From: Arenibacter algicola
GTDB lineage: Bacteria > Bacteroidota > Bacteroidia > Flavobacteriales > Flavobacteriaceae
NCBI RefSeq assembly: GCF_000733925.1
Contig: NZ_JPOO01000003.1
Span: 2,666,001-2,730,000 of the forward strand
DNA: 64,000 nt
Direction: 5' to 3'
The notes beneath the pieces were generated by a model. The model was not told the origin of the DNA, searched no databases, and saw nothing but the letters and a program-made list of their open reading frames with translations. The translations under genes and the position numbers were made by a program. Below are positions 26,244 to 35,466 of the stretch, in pieces. Position 1 is the first letter of the stretch. Every line of letters begins with the position of its first letter.

Positions 26244-26339
26244 AGGTTTTAGATAAACGCCTCAATTATAGGTCAAACTACTTTGGGGATTGTCTTCTGG
26301 AAAGAAAGCCCATGTATAAATAATAAATTCAATAGATGT

Positions 26340-26918
26340 TCAGTCAAGATCAAGAATACCGGCAACCCGTTTCTGTAATACAGGTACCACCTCCTGTCCG
26401 AACCACGGATTTTTAGATTGCCAAAACCTATTCCTAGGGGAAGGATGTGGCAAGGGAAAGTATTTAGGTAAAAAATCCTGATGCCTTTTTACGGTTTCTG
26501 TCAAGGTTCCTTTGGCGTTCTTTCCAAGGTAATAATGTTGGGAATAGGTGCCAATGAGAATAATTAGTTCCAAGCTCGGCATACCTGTCAATAATGCGTG
26601 GTGCCATAAAGGTGCACATTCCGACCTAGGAGGCAAGTCCCCTCCTTTGCCACGGCCCGGATAGCAAAAGCCCATAGGCATCAGTGCTATTTTGCTTTCA
26701 TCATAAAAAACGGAATCCGAAATATTGAGCCATTTCCTCAACTGCCTGCCACTTGGGTCGTCCCAGGGAATTCCCGTTTCGTGAACCTTAGTGCCCGGTG
26801 CTTGGCCTATAATGACAATCCTGGCATTGGGGTGTGCTGCAACCACAGGTCTCGGGCCCAAAGGTAAATGGGACTTACATACTTGGCAACTTCTTATTTC
26901 CGATAATAATCGTTCCAT
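26340..26918 (-). CDS. Uracil-DNA glycosylase family protein
   Basis: A 192-residue protein of the uracil-DNA glycosylase superfamily. Motif 1 is VIIGQAPGTKVHETGIPWDDPSG and motif 2 is PLPHPSPRNRFW. CQVC is near the N-terminus, but a full four-cysteine iron-sulphur set is not obvious. It removes uracil or related damaged bases from DNA (family knowledge). Its start codon overlaps the stop codon of rsmI (TAATG), so the two are translationally coupled. Confidence 0.85.
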   Translation of the reverse strand: MERLLSEIRSCQVCKSHLPLGPRPVVAAHPNARIVIIGQAPGTKVHETGIPWDDPSGRQLRKWLNISDSVFYDESKIALMPMGFCYPGRGKGGDLPPRSECAPLWHHALLTGMPSLELIILIGTYSQHYYLGKNAKGTLTETVKRHQDFLPKYFPLPHPSPRNRFWQSKNPWFGQEVVPVLQKRVAGILDLD

Positions 26919-27589
26919 TATTTTTTACCCGCCACCACAATAACGATCTCTCCTTTGGGTGGATTATCCGTATAATGCTGCAAGACCTCCTTTACCGTAC
27001 CCCTTATAGTCTCCTCATACATTTTAGACAACTCCCGCGAAACGGAAACCAGTCTGTCGGGACCAAAATAGGTTTCAAAATGTGTTAAGGTCTTGACCAA
27101 TTTATGGGGCGATTCGTAAAAAATAATCGTTCTAGGCTCTTCTGCCAATGAGGTCAATCTAGTTTGTCTGCCCTTTTTCACGGGCAAGAAACCCTCGAAA
27201 ACAAATTTATCATTTGGCAAACCACTATTTACCAAGGCTGGTACAAAGGCAGTAGCACCGGGTAGGCAGTCTACTTCTATCTTATTTTCTACACAGGCAC
27301 GGGTAAGCAAAAAACCAGGGTCCGAAATAGCCGGGGTCCCAGCATCCGATATCAATGCTACATTCTCCCCAGATTGCAGGCGCCTTACAATCCCTTCCAC
27401 CGTTTTATGCTCATTGTGCATATGGTGACTTTGCATAGGAGTAGCTATGTTGTAATGGTGCAATAATTTTCCGCTGGTACGGGTATCCTCTGCTAAAATA
27501 AGGTCCACTTCCTTTAGCACCCTAATAGCGCGCAATGTAATATCCTCTAAGTTACCTATAGGAGTAGGTACTATATACAATTTACCCAT
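26918..27589 (-). CDS. rsmI: 16S rRNA 2'-O-ribose C1402 methyltransferase
   Basis: A 223-residue enzyme of the tetrapyrrole-methylase fold. It opens LYIVPTPIGNLEDITLRAIRVL and carries LILAEDTRTSGKLLHHYNI, then ALISDAGTPAISDPG and the LPGATAFVPALVNSGLPNDKF segment, all diagnostic for RsmI. It methylates the ribose of C1402 in 16S rRNA with S-adenosylmethionine. It is shorter than E. coli RsmI (286 residues) and lacks the C-terminal extension, as is usual in Bacteroidota. Confidence 0.94.
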   Translation of the reverse strand: MGKLYIVPTPIGNLEDITLRAIRVLKEVDLILAEDTRTSGKLLHHYNIATPMQSHHMHNEHKTVEGIVRRLQSGENVALISDAGTPAISDPGFLLTRACVENKIEVDCLPGATAFVPALVNSGLPNDKFVFEGFLPVKKGRQTRLTSLAEEPRTIIFYESPHKLVKTLTHFETYFGPDRLVSVSRELSKMYEETIRGTVKEVLQHYTDNPPKGEIVIVVAGKK

Positions 27590-27602
27590 TAATTCTATTA
27601 AA

Positions 27603-27629
27603 CACCAGCATTATTAACTATTGCTGGTG
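27603..27629 (-). terminator. Possible terminator between two minus-strand genes
   Basis: Arms CACCAGCA (27603-27610) and TGCTGGTG (27622-27629) form a hairpin, followed on the minus strand by TTTAAT. It would end the transcript of the unknown-function gene before rsmI. The T-run is weak. Confidence 0.45.
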
Positions 27630-27692
27630 GAGAGTGGCCAAAATTAATGAAAATAAGGAAGAATAATTTTCATTATTGTTGATTATAAGTCG

Positions 27693-28379
27693 TTACGCAA
27701 ATTTGCGAGCAATTACGTTCATAAATCTTTGTTCGTAATCTTCTTTTCCCTCCCAATTATTATAATCGGGTTTTACCATGTTTGCAATAAAGGAAATAGA
27801 TCTTTCTTCACTATCTATGGTGCTCAACTGGGACAATACCCTGTTATAATCTTCCATATTATTATTGAAGAGATGTTTTACAAATGCCAGGCGATCATTC
27901 AAATCTACTTTCAATACCTTTTTTGAGGTTCGCTCCACAGATTGGGCAGTACCGACCGCTTTCACCGTTTTCACCTCCTTGGGCATAAATAGATCCTTAT
28001 CGTTTTTGATCAGATCCGGTTTATTGGTAAACTGGGATAAAACCTCATCGATGGTCGTGGCTCCCGGCATTTCCGATACCATATCCTTTATGGTATCGAT
28101 ACCAGGAATAATTATATCCTCTTCGTGCGGGTTACTTTCCGGTACCGAAGAATTGGCACTTAACACGGAGTTGGCCATAGTTTCAAATTTTGCCGCAATG
28201 GCATTCTTGGAAACATCTATCTCTACCTCATTTAATTTTTCCTCAATATATTTAAGAACCGCCAACTTTTCATATAATTGCCTGGCAGTTTCATATAAGG
28301 CCGAGTAATCATTTAAATTTCTCGAGGTAATTATTTCAGTTGATAATTTTCTCAATTCCTCTTTTAGTCTCTTTTTCAT
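27693..28379 (-). CDS. Conserved Bacteroidota protein of unknown function
   Basis: A 228-residue soluble protein. The N-terminal 75 residues are strongly helical and charged (MKKRLKEELRKLSTEI, then LYETARQLYEKLAVLKYIEEKL), suggesting a coiled coil. A middle acidic, proline-containing linker follows, with a folded C-terminal region ending DRLAFVKHLFNNNMEDYNRVLSQL and NWEGKEDYEQRFMNVIARKF. I chose the ATG at 28379, because an upstream start at 28484 would prefix a cysteine-rich, non-conserved-looking stretch. I know this architecture as a common hypothetical protein in the phylum but no function. It lies upstream of rsmI and divergent from tdk. Confidence 0.75.
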   Translation of the reverse strand: MKKRLKEELRKLSTEIITSRNLNDYSALYETARQLYEKLAVLKYIEEKLNEVEIDVSKNAIAAKFETMANSVLSANSSVPESNPHEEDIIIPGIDTIKDMVSEMPGATTIDEVLSQFTNKPDLIKNDKDLFMPKEVKTVKAVGTAQSVERTSKKVLKVDLNDRLAFVKHLFNNNMEDYNRVLSQLSTIDSEERSISFIANMVKPDYNNWEGKEDYEQRFMNVIARKFA

Positions 28380-28583
28380 CTGAATGTATTTTAAAATTAG
28401 TAGGAGCTCAATTGGAGCACCAATATAGCAATTCCTTGTAGGTAAAAAATGGTTGGCTAAAGTACAAGTAATGAAGATTACCAACTTTTACCAACATTAA
28501 TACCAGAAGGATTATTTTTTTAATAATTTTATGCCTCCTAATATAAAAACGGAAAACAAATTACTTTCGTCTAAAATTACAAA

Positions 28584-29228
28584 ATGTTTCTCGAAAATAC
28601 TGTTAACCCTAAAGAACAATTCGGTTGGATCGAAGTAATCTGCGGTTCCATGTTCTCTGGCAAGACCGAGGAACTTATCCGAAGGTTGAAAAGAGCCAAA
28701 TTTGCCAAGCAAAAGGTAGAGATTTTCAAGCCTATGGTAGACAAAAGATACCACGAGGAAATGGTAGTCTCCCACGATGCCAATGAAATTAGATCTACCC
28801 CGGTTCCGGCAGCTGCCAATATTCGACTTTTGGCAGATGACTGTGATGTGGTAGGGATTGATGAGGCCCAATTCTTCGATGACGAAATTGTTACCGTTTG
28901 CAACGATCTGGCCAATAAGGGTATCCGAGTGGTTGTAGCAGGATTGGACATGGATTTCAAAGGCAATCCGTTCGGACCTATGCCTGCCTTGATGGCAACG
29001 GCCGAATATGTCACAAAAGTTCATGCCGTTTGTACACGAACCGGCAATCTTGCCAATTATAGTTTTAGAAAGGCCAATAACAACAAACTGGTTTTCCTGG
29101 GAGAAACGGAAGAATATGAACCCCTCAGTAGAGCCGCGTACTACAAAGCCATGTTAAAAGAAAAAGTGAGTGCCATAGAAGTTACATCCGAGGAAGTACT
29201 ACCTCCTCAAAAAAAATCGAATGACTAA
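28584..29228 (+). CDS. tdk: Thymidine kinase, type II
   Basis: A 214-residue kinase that phosphorylates thymidine with ATP for nucleotide salvage. The P-loop is CGSMFSGKTEEL (residues 20-31), followed by VGIDEAQFFDDEI and the VVVAGLDMDFKGNPFG lid segment. In the region that normally binds zinc only one cysteine remains (VCTRTG), and the usual last pair is replaced by PLSRAAYY, so the zinc site appears lost. Its 3' end overlaps alr by 8 bases. Confidence 0.93.
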   Translation: MFLENTVNPKEQFGWIEVICGSMFSGKTEELIRRLKRAKFAKQKVEIFKPMVDKRYHEEMVVSHDANEIRSTPVPAAANIRLLADDCDVVGIDEAQFFDDEIVTVCNDLANKGIRVVVAGLDMDFKGNPFGPMPALMATAEYVTKVHAVCTRTGNLANYSFRKANNNKLVFLGETEEYEPLSRAAYYKAMLKEKVSAIEVTSEEVLPPQKKSND

Positions 29229-30327
29229 GGTCGGAGAAACCGTTCTGGAAATAGACCTTAGGGCCCTGGAACACAATTATCTTTATTTAAGATCCAAGAT
29301 AAATACTGAAACCAAATTTCTTGGAGTGGTGAAGGCTTTCGCCTATGGAAGCGATTCCATTGCCATTGCCAAAAAACTGGAATCGCTAGGAGCGGATTAT
29401 TTGGCCGTAGCTTATACTTCAGAAGGAGTAACCTTACGGAATGCCGGAATTAAATTGCCCATTTTGGTGCTGCATCCACAAGAGGTAAGTTTTGCCACGA
29501 TGATAGAAAAATGTCTGGAGCCCAGTCTATATTCGCGCACAATTTTCTACTCCTTTTTAAAAATGGCCAAAGACCTAGGCCAAAAAAATTACCCTGTTCA
29601 TCTAAAATTTAACACCGGTCTAAACAGATTGGGGCTAGGGGAAAAGGATATAGATTATATTTTAGCGCCCTTGGAAGGAGTTGATCAAATTAAGATAAGC
29701 TCCCTTTTTTCCCATCTGGCCGCTTCCGAAGATTTAAATGAAAAGGATTTTACGATTTCTCAGATTAATCAATTCGAAAAGATAAGTTCAACAATAATCT
29801 CCAAATTAAAGTACAGCCCCAAAAGGCATATGTTGAATACCTCCGGAATAATCAATTACCCAGAGGCGCAGTACGATATGGTAAGAAGCGGTATAGGTCT
29901 CTATGGCTATGGAAACGAAGCCGCCGAAGACGAAAAGTTAATCCCTGTTGCCACCCTTAAAACAATAATTTCGCAGATCCACAAGATAGGGCCTAATGAA
30001 AGTGTAGGTTACAATAGAGCTTTTGTTTCCAATACCTCCAAGGTTACGGCTACACTACCCTTAGGCCATGCGGACGGCATTGGCCGGCAATATGGCAATC
30101 GCATTGGGCATGTTTCCATACACGGAAAATTGGCGCCAATTATTGGCAATGTCTGCATGGATATGATTATGGTGGATATTACGGGAATAGATTGTAAGGA
30201 AGGCGACGAGGTGATAGTTTTTGGCAAGGAACATAGTGCGGAAGACTTGGCCTCTTCGGCCAAAACCATAACCTATGAGCTGCTAACGGGAATTTCGCAG
30301 CGTGTGAAACGCATTTATATTGATTAG
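29221..30327 (+). CDS. alr: Alanine racemase
   Basis: A 368-residue fold-type III PLP enzyme that interconverts L- and D-alanine for peptidoglycan. The PLP lysine is in LGVVKAFAYGSDS (Lys38); the usual KANAYGHG is altered here. The catalytic tyrosine is in ESVGYNRAFVS, and NVCMDMIMVDITG is the C-terminal domain motif. It is a stand-alone racemase; in many Bacteroidota Alr is fused to MurF, and no murF is attached here. It is co-transcribed with tdk. Confidence 0.92.
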   Translation: MTKVGETVLEIDLRALEHNYLYLRSKINTETKFLGVVKAFAYGSDSIAIAKKLESLGADYLAVAYTSEGVTLRNAGIKLPILVLHPQEVSFATMIEKCLEPSLYSRTIFYSFLKMAKDLGQKNYPVHLKFNTGLNRLGLGEKDIDYILAPLEGVDQIKISSLFSHLAASEDLNEKDFTISQINQFEKISSTIISKLKYSPKRHMLNTSGIINYPEAQYDMVRSGIGLYGYGNEAAEDEKLIPVATLKTIISQIHKIGPNESVGYNRAFVSNTSKVTATLPLGHADGIGRQYGNRIGHVSIHGKLAPIIGNVCMDMIMVDITGIDCKEGDEVIVFGKEHSAEDLASSAKTITYELLTGISQRVKRIYID

Positions 30328-30412
30328 GAAATAAAAAATCAATTTTCAACAGGGTGTTAAAGCCACTATTTAAAAGCTATTTGCACTGTACGGAACATTT
30401 TTATTTTAACAT

Positions 30413-30443
30413 TTTGTTAGGACGTCTGTTTAAGTTAAATTGC
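30413..30443 (+). promoter_or_regulatory. Possible promoter of mscL
   Basis: TTTG (30413-30416) is followed after 19 bases by TAAATTGC (30436-30443), a partial match to TAnnTTTG. The start codon follows about 30 bases later. Confidence 0.4.
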
Positions 30444-30473
30444 AGTTAGTATTAATCAATTAAAACACTAATT

Positions 30474-30881
30474 ATGTTAAAAGAATTTAAGGATTTTATT
30501 ATGACCGGCAATGTCATTGATTTGGCGGTTGCTGTACTGTTGGCGGGAGCTGCAGGCTTGGTTGTCAGTGGATTTGTCAATGATATCATGATGCCGATCG
30601 TGGGATATTTCACTGGAGGAGTAGATTTCTCAGATATGCAAATTGTACTTTCGGAGGCAATTGTGGCAGCAGATGGAACAGTTGAAAAACCTGCCAGTGC
30701 TATCCGTTACGGGGCATGGGTAAATTCTATAATCAACTTAATTATTGTTGGGTTTGTTTTGTTCATAATTGTAAAAGCATACAACAAAACTAAAAAACCT
30801 AAAGAGGAAGCTCCAGCAGCACCTAAAGGTCCAAGTCAAGAGGAACTTTTGACCCAGATCAGGGATCTGCTAAAAAAATAG
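30474..30881 (+). CDS. mscL: Large-conductance mechanosensitive channel
   Basis: A 135-residue channel subunit. The N-terminal amphipathic helix and first membrane helix are in LKEFKDFIMTGNVIDLAVAVLLAGAAG. A periplasmic loop with a short insertion follows, then the second helix (INLIIVGFVLFIIVKAYNK) and a cytoplasmic helix ending EELLTQIRDLLKK. It opens under membrane tension to release solutes during hypo-osmotic shock. The Ala/Pro-rich linker before the last helix is normal. Confidence 0.95.
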   Translation: MLKEFKDFIMTGNVIDLAVAVLLAGAAGLVVSGFVNDIMMPIVGYFTGGVDFSDMQIVLSEAIVAADGTVEKPASAIRYGAWVNSIINLIIVGFVLFIIVKAYNKTKKPKEEAPAAPKGPSQEELLTQIRDLLKK

Positions 30882-30954
30882 TTTTATATAAAAACAGTAT
30901 GTGCTTTGGCTAAAGGTCGAAGCTCAACCGCTACACTACCAACTAACCAACAAA

Positions 30955-30998
30955 AACCGTCAGCTAGGATTCGCTATCCAAGTCGACGGTTCTTTTTT
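30955..30998 (+). terminator. Terminator of mscL
   Basis: Arms AACCGTC (30955-30961) and GACGGTT (30985-30991) enclose an inner GGAT/ATCC stem and run into C then six T residues. Confidence 0.75.
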
Positions 30999-31055
30999 GT
31001 AATAAAGTTATTTTTGTAACAATTTGTTATATTTTTAATATATTCTATTTTATGT

Positions 31056-31086
31056 ATTGTTTAATACCCTATAATCAGTACATTTG
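31056..31086 (+). promoter_or_regulatory. Promoter of asd
   Basis: ATTG (31056-31059), 19 bases, then an exact TACATTTG (31079-31086). The ATG is 27 bases downstream. Confidence 0.6.
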
Positions 31087-31112
31087 CCAACTGAAATTTT
31101 AAATTCATCATA

Positions 31113-32102
31113 ATGAAAGTAGCTGTAGTGGGTGCAACAGGAATGGTAGGGGAGGTAATGCTAAAAGTATTGGCCGAACGTAACTTTCCAGTAACGGAAT
31201 TATTGGTAGTGGCCTCGGAAAGGTCTGTAGGCAAAAAGTTGAGCTTCCAAGGCAAGGAGTATACCCTAATTGGGTTGGAAACTGCGGTTGCCGCCAAACC
31301 GGATGTTGCCATTTTTTCAGCAGGAGGAGATACTTCCTTGGAATGGGCACCAAAATTTGCCGCTGTTGGTACCACGGTAATAGATAATTCTTCAGCCTGG
31401 CGTATGGATCCTACCAAAAAATTGGTGGTTCCAGAAATAAACGCTTCAGAGTTGACCAAAGAGGATAAGATTATAGCTAATCCAAACTGTTCCACAATAC
31501 AAATGGTGTTGGCACTTTCTTCACTACATAAAAAATACAAAATGAAGAGGGTAGTTGTTTCTACCTACCAGTCGGTTTCCGGAACAGGGGTAAAAGCCGT
31601 TCAGCAATTGGAAAACGAGATTGCCGGGATAAAGGGAGAAATGGCATATCCTTATCCTATAGGAAAAAATGCATTGCCACATTGCGATGTATTCCTAGAA
31701 AATGGATATACCAAAGAAGAAATGAAGTTGGCCAAAGAGCCTCAAAAAATATTCAACGACAATTCATTCTCCGTAACGGCTACAGCAGTTCGTATCCCAA
31801 CCTCAGGGGGGCATTCGGAGTCCGTTAACGTGGAGTTTGAAAATGATTTCGAACTATCTGAAGTTAGAAGATTGTTGAGTGAAACTCCGGGAATCGTTGT
31901 TCAGGACAATACTGATACCAATACCTACCCAATGCCCATTTATGCACATGGTAAGGATGATGTTTTTGTGGGACGTATTAGAAGGGACGAAACCCAAGCC
32001 AATACCCTGAACATGTGGATCGTTGCCGACAACCTAAGAAAAGGAGCAGCAACGAACGCCGTACAGATTGCAGAATATTTGGTTGAAAACCAATTGGTGT
32101 AG
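31113..32102 (+). CDS. asd: Aspartate-semialdehyde dehydrogenase
   Basis: A 329-residue NADP-dependent enzyme making aspartate semialdehyde for lysine, threonine, methionine and diaminopimelate synthesis. It has the N-terminal nucleotide motif VAVVGATGMVGEVML, active-site Cys126 in IANPNCSTIQM, and the catalytic histidine in RIPTSGGHSESVNVEF. Length is standard. It has its own promoter and terminator. Confidence 0.95.
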   Translation: MKVAVVGATGMVGEVMLKVLAERNFPVTELLVVASERSVGKKLSFQGKEYTLIGLETAVAAKPDVAIFSAGGDTSLEWAPKFAAVGTTVIDNSSAWRMDPTKKLVVPEINASELTKEDKIIANPNCSTIQMVLALSSLHKKYKMKRVVVSTYQSVSGTGVKAVQQLENEIAGIKGEMAYPYPIGKNALPHCDVFLENGYTKEEMKLAKEPQKIFNDNSFSVTATAVRIPTSGGHSESVNVEFENDFELSEVRRLLSETPGIVVQDNTDTNTYPMPIYAHGKDDVFVGRIRRDETQANTLNMWIVADNLRKGAATNAVQIAEYLVENQLV

Positions 32103-32165
32103 TAGAATTACTGTATAAATAGCCCTCAATCCCATAAGGAAAAAAGGAGAGAAGGAAAAGATGTT

Positions 32166-32202
32166 AAAACCTTTGTAACTACCATTTACAAAGGTTTTTT
32201 TT
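32166..32202 (+). terminator. Terminator of asd
   Basis: A 13-base-pair stem, AAAACCTTTGTAA (32166-32178) with TTACAAAGGTTTT (32186-32198), is followed by further T residues. Confidence 0.86.
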
Positions 32203-32214
32203 ATGCTATTTTTG
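32184..32214 (+). promoter_or_regulatory. Possible promoter of the prolyl oligopeptidase gene
   Basis: An exact -7 element TATTTTTG (32207-32214) lies just after the asd terminator. The -33 position (ATTT, 32184-32187) is poor. The transcript would have a leader of only about 12 bases before the ATG at 32233. Confidence 0.35.
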
Positions 32215-32232
32215 GCTTCAGAACATCGATAA

Positions 32233-34392
32233 ATGAAGCGATTAATATTGATCTCACTTACTGCACTACTAATGTTAGCCTGTGGGACCAACCAAAAAAA
32301 AGATACCATCATTTTGAAATATCCAAACACAAAAAAAGTTGATTCCGTAGACACCTACTTCGGAATAAAAATACAAGACCCATTCCGTTGGTTGGAAGAT
32401 GACATTAGCCCGGAAACCGAAAACTGGGTAAAGGAACAAAATAAGACCACATTTAATTATTTGGACAAAATTCCGTTCCGAAAAGAGCTAAAAAAACGTT
32501 TGGAACAATTATGGAATTATGAAAAATTGGGATCTCCGTTCAAGGAAGGCGACTACATCTATTTTTTTAAAAACGATGGCTTACAAAATCAGAATGTATT
32601 GTACCGCAAAAAAGGTGATGATGGGCAGGCAGAAGTATTTCTGGATCCCAATTCCTTCTCCGAAGATGCTACCACTTCATTGGCCGGAATAAATTTTTCC
32701 AAGGATGGTTCCATAGCCGCCTATTCCATTTCCGAAGGTGGAAGTGATTGGCGAAAAGTAATCGTGATGAACGCAGAAAATAAGTCGATTGTTGAAGATA
32801 CTCTGGTAGACATTAAATTTAGTGGAGTTTCCTGGAAGGGAAACGAAGGCTTCTATTACTCCAGTTATGACAAACCTGAAGGAAGCGAGCTATCTGCCAA
32901 AACCGACCAACATAAGCTTTATTATCACAAACTGGGAACTGCCCAAAAGAACGATGAGGTAGTTTTTGGGGGAATTCCAGAGGAAAAGCATAGATATGTT
33001 GGGGGTTATGTAACCGAAGACGACAGGTATCTCATAATTTCGGCCGCTGTCTCCACCTCTGGGAACAAATTATTCATAAAGGACTTGACCCAACCTGAAA
33101 GCGGACTGATTACCATTTTGGATACTACGGACAGCGATAGCCAAATCATAGACAATGTGGGGTCGAAACTCTTTATATTGACCAATAGAAATGCACCCAA
33201 TAAGAAAGTCGTTACCGTGGGCGCAGAAAATCCTGCACCAGAACATTGGACAGATCTGATTCCGGAAACACAAAATGTTCTATCTGTTGGTACCGGTGGA
33301 GGTTATTTCTTTGCAGAGTATATGGTAGACGCCATTTCCAAAGTGTATCAATATAATAACCAAGGAAAAATGTTACGCGAAATAGCTCTTCCAGGGCTCG
33401 GAAGTGCCGGTGGTTTCGGTGGAAAAAAGAAGGAAACGGAACTTTACTTCAGTTTTACCAATTACAATAACCCGGAATCTATTTATAAATTGGATATAAA
33501 AACAGGCGACTATACCCTGTACTGGAAACCGGAAATAGATTTCAAACCAGAGGATTATGTGTCCACACAAGTCTTTTATACTTCCAAGGACGGCACTAAA
33601 GTACCAATGATAATCACCCATAAAAAAGGATTGCCGCTAAATGGCCAAAATCCAACCATTTTATATGGCTATGGGGGTTTTAACATAAGCCTTACCCCGA
33701 CTTTTAGTGTTATTAATGCTGTGTGGATGGAGCAAGGTGGCATCCTTGCGGTGCCCAACCTTAGAGGAGGTGGGGAATATGGTAAACAATGGCACGATGC
33801 CGGGATTAAAACCAAAAAACAAAACGTCTTTGACGATTTTATTGCTGCCGCCGAATACTTAATAGCCGAGAAATATACCTCATCGGAGTATTTGGCCATT
33901 AAAGGAGGTTCCAACGGTGGACTACTGGTAGGCGCTACCATGACCCAAAGACCGGAATTAATGAAGGTGGCCCTGCCTGCTGTAGGGGTTCTGGATATGC
34001 TACGGTATCATACATTTACCGCTGGTGCTGGATGGGCCTATGATTATGGTACCTCCGAAGACGACTTGGAAATGTTTAATTATCTCAAGGACTATTCCCC
34101 TGTACATAATGTTAGGAAAGGCGTAAAATATCCAGCCACTTTGATTACCACAGGCGACCATGACGACAGGGTAGTTCCGGCTCATAGTTTTAAGTTCGCG
34201 GCAGAATTGCAGGATAAACAGACGGGGGACAACCCCACCTTAATACGTATAGAAGTAAATGCCGGTCATGGTGCGGGAACTCCAGTGAGCAAGACCATTG
34301 AGCAAAATGTGGATATTTTTGGATTTACCTTGTTCAATATGGGCTTTAAAGAACTCCCAAACAAGGGAGTTTTAAAAGATTTTAAGGGTTAG
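32233..34392 (+). CDS. Prolyl oligopeptidase family lipoprotein (S9A)
   Basis: A 719-residue serine peptidase. A lipoprotein signal (MKRLILISLTALLMLAC) precedes an N-terminal beta-propeller (to about residue 430) and a C-terminal alpha/beta hydrolase domain. The catalytic triad is visible: Ser560 in KGGSNGGLLVG, Asp in TTGDHDDRVVPAHS (about 642-645) and His679 in NAGHGAG. It would cleave short proline-containing peptides in the periplasm. It is monocistronic between two terminators. Confidence 0.93.
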   Translation: MKRLILISLTALLMLACGTNQKKDTIILKYPNTKKVDSVDTYFGIKIQDPFRWLEDDISPETENWVKEQNKTTFNYLDKIPFRKELKKRLEQLWNYEKLGSPFKEGDYIYFFKNDGLQNQNVLYRKKGDDGQAEVFLDPNSFSEDATTSLAGINFSKDGSIAAYSISEGGSDWRKVIVMNAENKSIVEDTLVDIKFSGVSWKGNEGFYYSSYDKPEGSELSAKTDQHKLYYHKLGTAQKNDEVVFGGIPEEKHRYVGGYVTEDDRYLIISAAVSTSGNKLFIKDLTQPESGLITILDTTDSDSQIIDNVGSKLFILTNRNAPNKKVVTVGAENPAPEHWTDLIPETQNVLSVGTGGGYFFAEYMVDAISKVYQYNNQGKMLREIALPGLGSAGGFGGKKKETELYFSFTNYNNPESIYKLDIKTGDYTLYWKPEIDFKPEDYVSTQVFYTSKDGTKVPMIITHKKGLPLNGQNPTILYGYGGFNISLTPTFSVINAVWMEQGGILAVPNLRGGGEYGKQWHDAGIKTKKQNVFDDFIAAAEYLIAEKYTSSEYLAIKGGSNGGLLVGATMTQRPELMKVALPAVGVLDMLRYHTFTAGAGWAYDYGTSEDDLEMFNYLKDYSPVHNVRKGVKYPATLITTGDHDDRVVPAHSFKFAAELQDKQTGDNPTLIRIEVNAGHGAGTPVSKTIEQNVDIFGFTLFNMGFKELPNKGVLKDFKG

Positions 34393-34422
34393 TTTAAAAA
34401 AAATCGATAATTTTGTTCTAGG

Positions 34423-34452
34423 GTCCGTTTCTTTTAGAAATGGACTTTTTTT
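34423..34452 (+). terminator. Terminator of the prolyl oligopeptidase gene
   Basis: Arms GTCCGTTTCT (34423-34432) and AGAAATGGAC (34436-34445), one wobble pair, then seven T residues. Confidence 0.75.
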
Positions 34453-34484
34453 ATCCCCGCTAGGTACATATATAGTTTTAGACC

Positions 34485-35459
34485 ATGTTACAAGTCAATT
34501 CCCTTTCGTTCGCTTATGATAAAAAGCCGGTACTTACCGACATCAACTTTAAGGTAGACCAAGGAGAACATATTTCTATAGTAGGAGAAAGCGGTTGTGG
34601 CAAAAGTACCCTGCTCAAAATTATTTACGGCCTTCTACAGCCCCAGCAAGGAGACATCTTTTGGGGAGAAAAACAGGTAATGGGTCCGGATTTTAATCTA
34701 GTACCCGGGGAGTCCTACATGAAATACCTTTCCCAGGATTTTGATTTAATGCCCTTCACCACAGTGGCCGAAAACGTAAGTCAGTTTTTATCTGTTTTTT
34801 ATCCCGAGGAATTAAAGACGAGAACTACAGAATTGTTGCAAATGATAGATATGGAGTCTTTTGCCAAGGTAAAGGTTAAAAACCTGAGTGGGGGTCAACA
34901 GCAACGGGTGGCCCTGGCCAGGGTTCTGGCACAAAAGCCAGAATTGCTTTTGTTGGATGAGCCCTTTGGACATATAGACAATTTTAGAAAAAATCAACTG
35001 AGAAGAAATCTCTTTGAATATTTAAAAAAAGAGGGGATTAGCTGTATCACCGCTACCCATGACCACCAAGATATTTTGCCCTATTCCAATAGGATTATAG
35101 TTCTTAAAAATCAAGCAATAATGGCCACTGCCAAGACCAGTGATCTATATAACAATCCAAAAAACATCTATACCGCCACCTTGTTCGGGGAGGCCAACCT
35201 AATCCCCATAAATATTATCAAATCTTATGGTGATTTGGAACGGGAAATTATTGTTTATGCCCATGAATTTAGGGTTTCGCACAAAAAAGGAATACCGGTA
35301 ACGGTAGAAAAATGCTATTTTATGGGCAGTCATTTTCTGGTTGAAGGAAATTCTGAGGAGCAAATAATACGCTTCAATTCCGAGGAAGCTCTAACCCCTG
35401 GAAAAAAGGTATTCCTAAATATAGCCCTGGAAACCATAAGCCAACGTCTAAAACCGTAA
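34485..35459 (+). CDS. Orphan ABC ATPase with C-terminal TOBE-like region
   Basis: A 324-residue ATPase of the PotA/FbpC type. It has Walker A GESGCGKST (residues 38-46), signature LSGGQQQRVALARVLAQ, Walker B LLLLDEPFGHID and the H-loop ATHDHQD. About 100 C-terminal residues (from ANLIPINIIKSYG) look like a regulatory TOBE-like domain. No permease or binding-protein gene is adjacent, so the transported substrate is unknown. It precedes arfB by seven bases and is probably co-transcribed with it. Confidence 0.85.
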   Translation: MLQVNSLSFAYDKKPVLTDINFKVDQGEHISIVGESGCGKSTLLKIIYGLLQPQQGDIFWGEKQVMGPDFNLVPGESYMKYLSQDFDLMPFTTVAENVSQFLSVFYPEELKTRTTELLQMIDMESFAKVKVKNLSGGQQQRVALARVLAQKPELLLLDEPFGHIDNFRKNQLRRNLFEYLKKEGISCITATHDHQDILPYSNRIIVLKNQAIMATAKTSDLYNNPKNIYTATLFGEANLIPINIIKSYGDLEREIIVYAHEFRVSHKKGIPVTVEKCYFMGSHFLVEGNSEEQIIRFNSEEALTPGKKVFLNIALETISQRLKP

Positions 35460-35466
35460 CCAAATA

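Noticed and set aside
25588..26339. CRISPR-like array, because of repeated blocks and hairpins
   Set aside because: Only two copies of a long block occur, with unequal non-spacer-like intervals and no cas genes; promoters and terminators explain the structure better.
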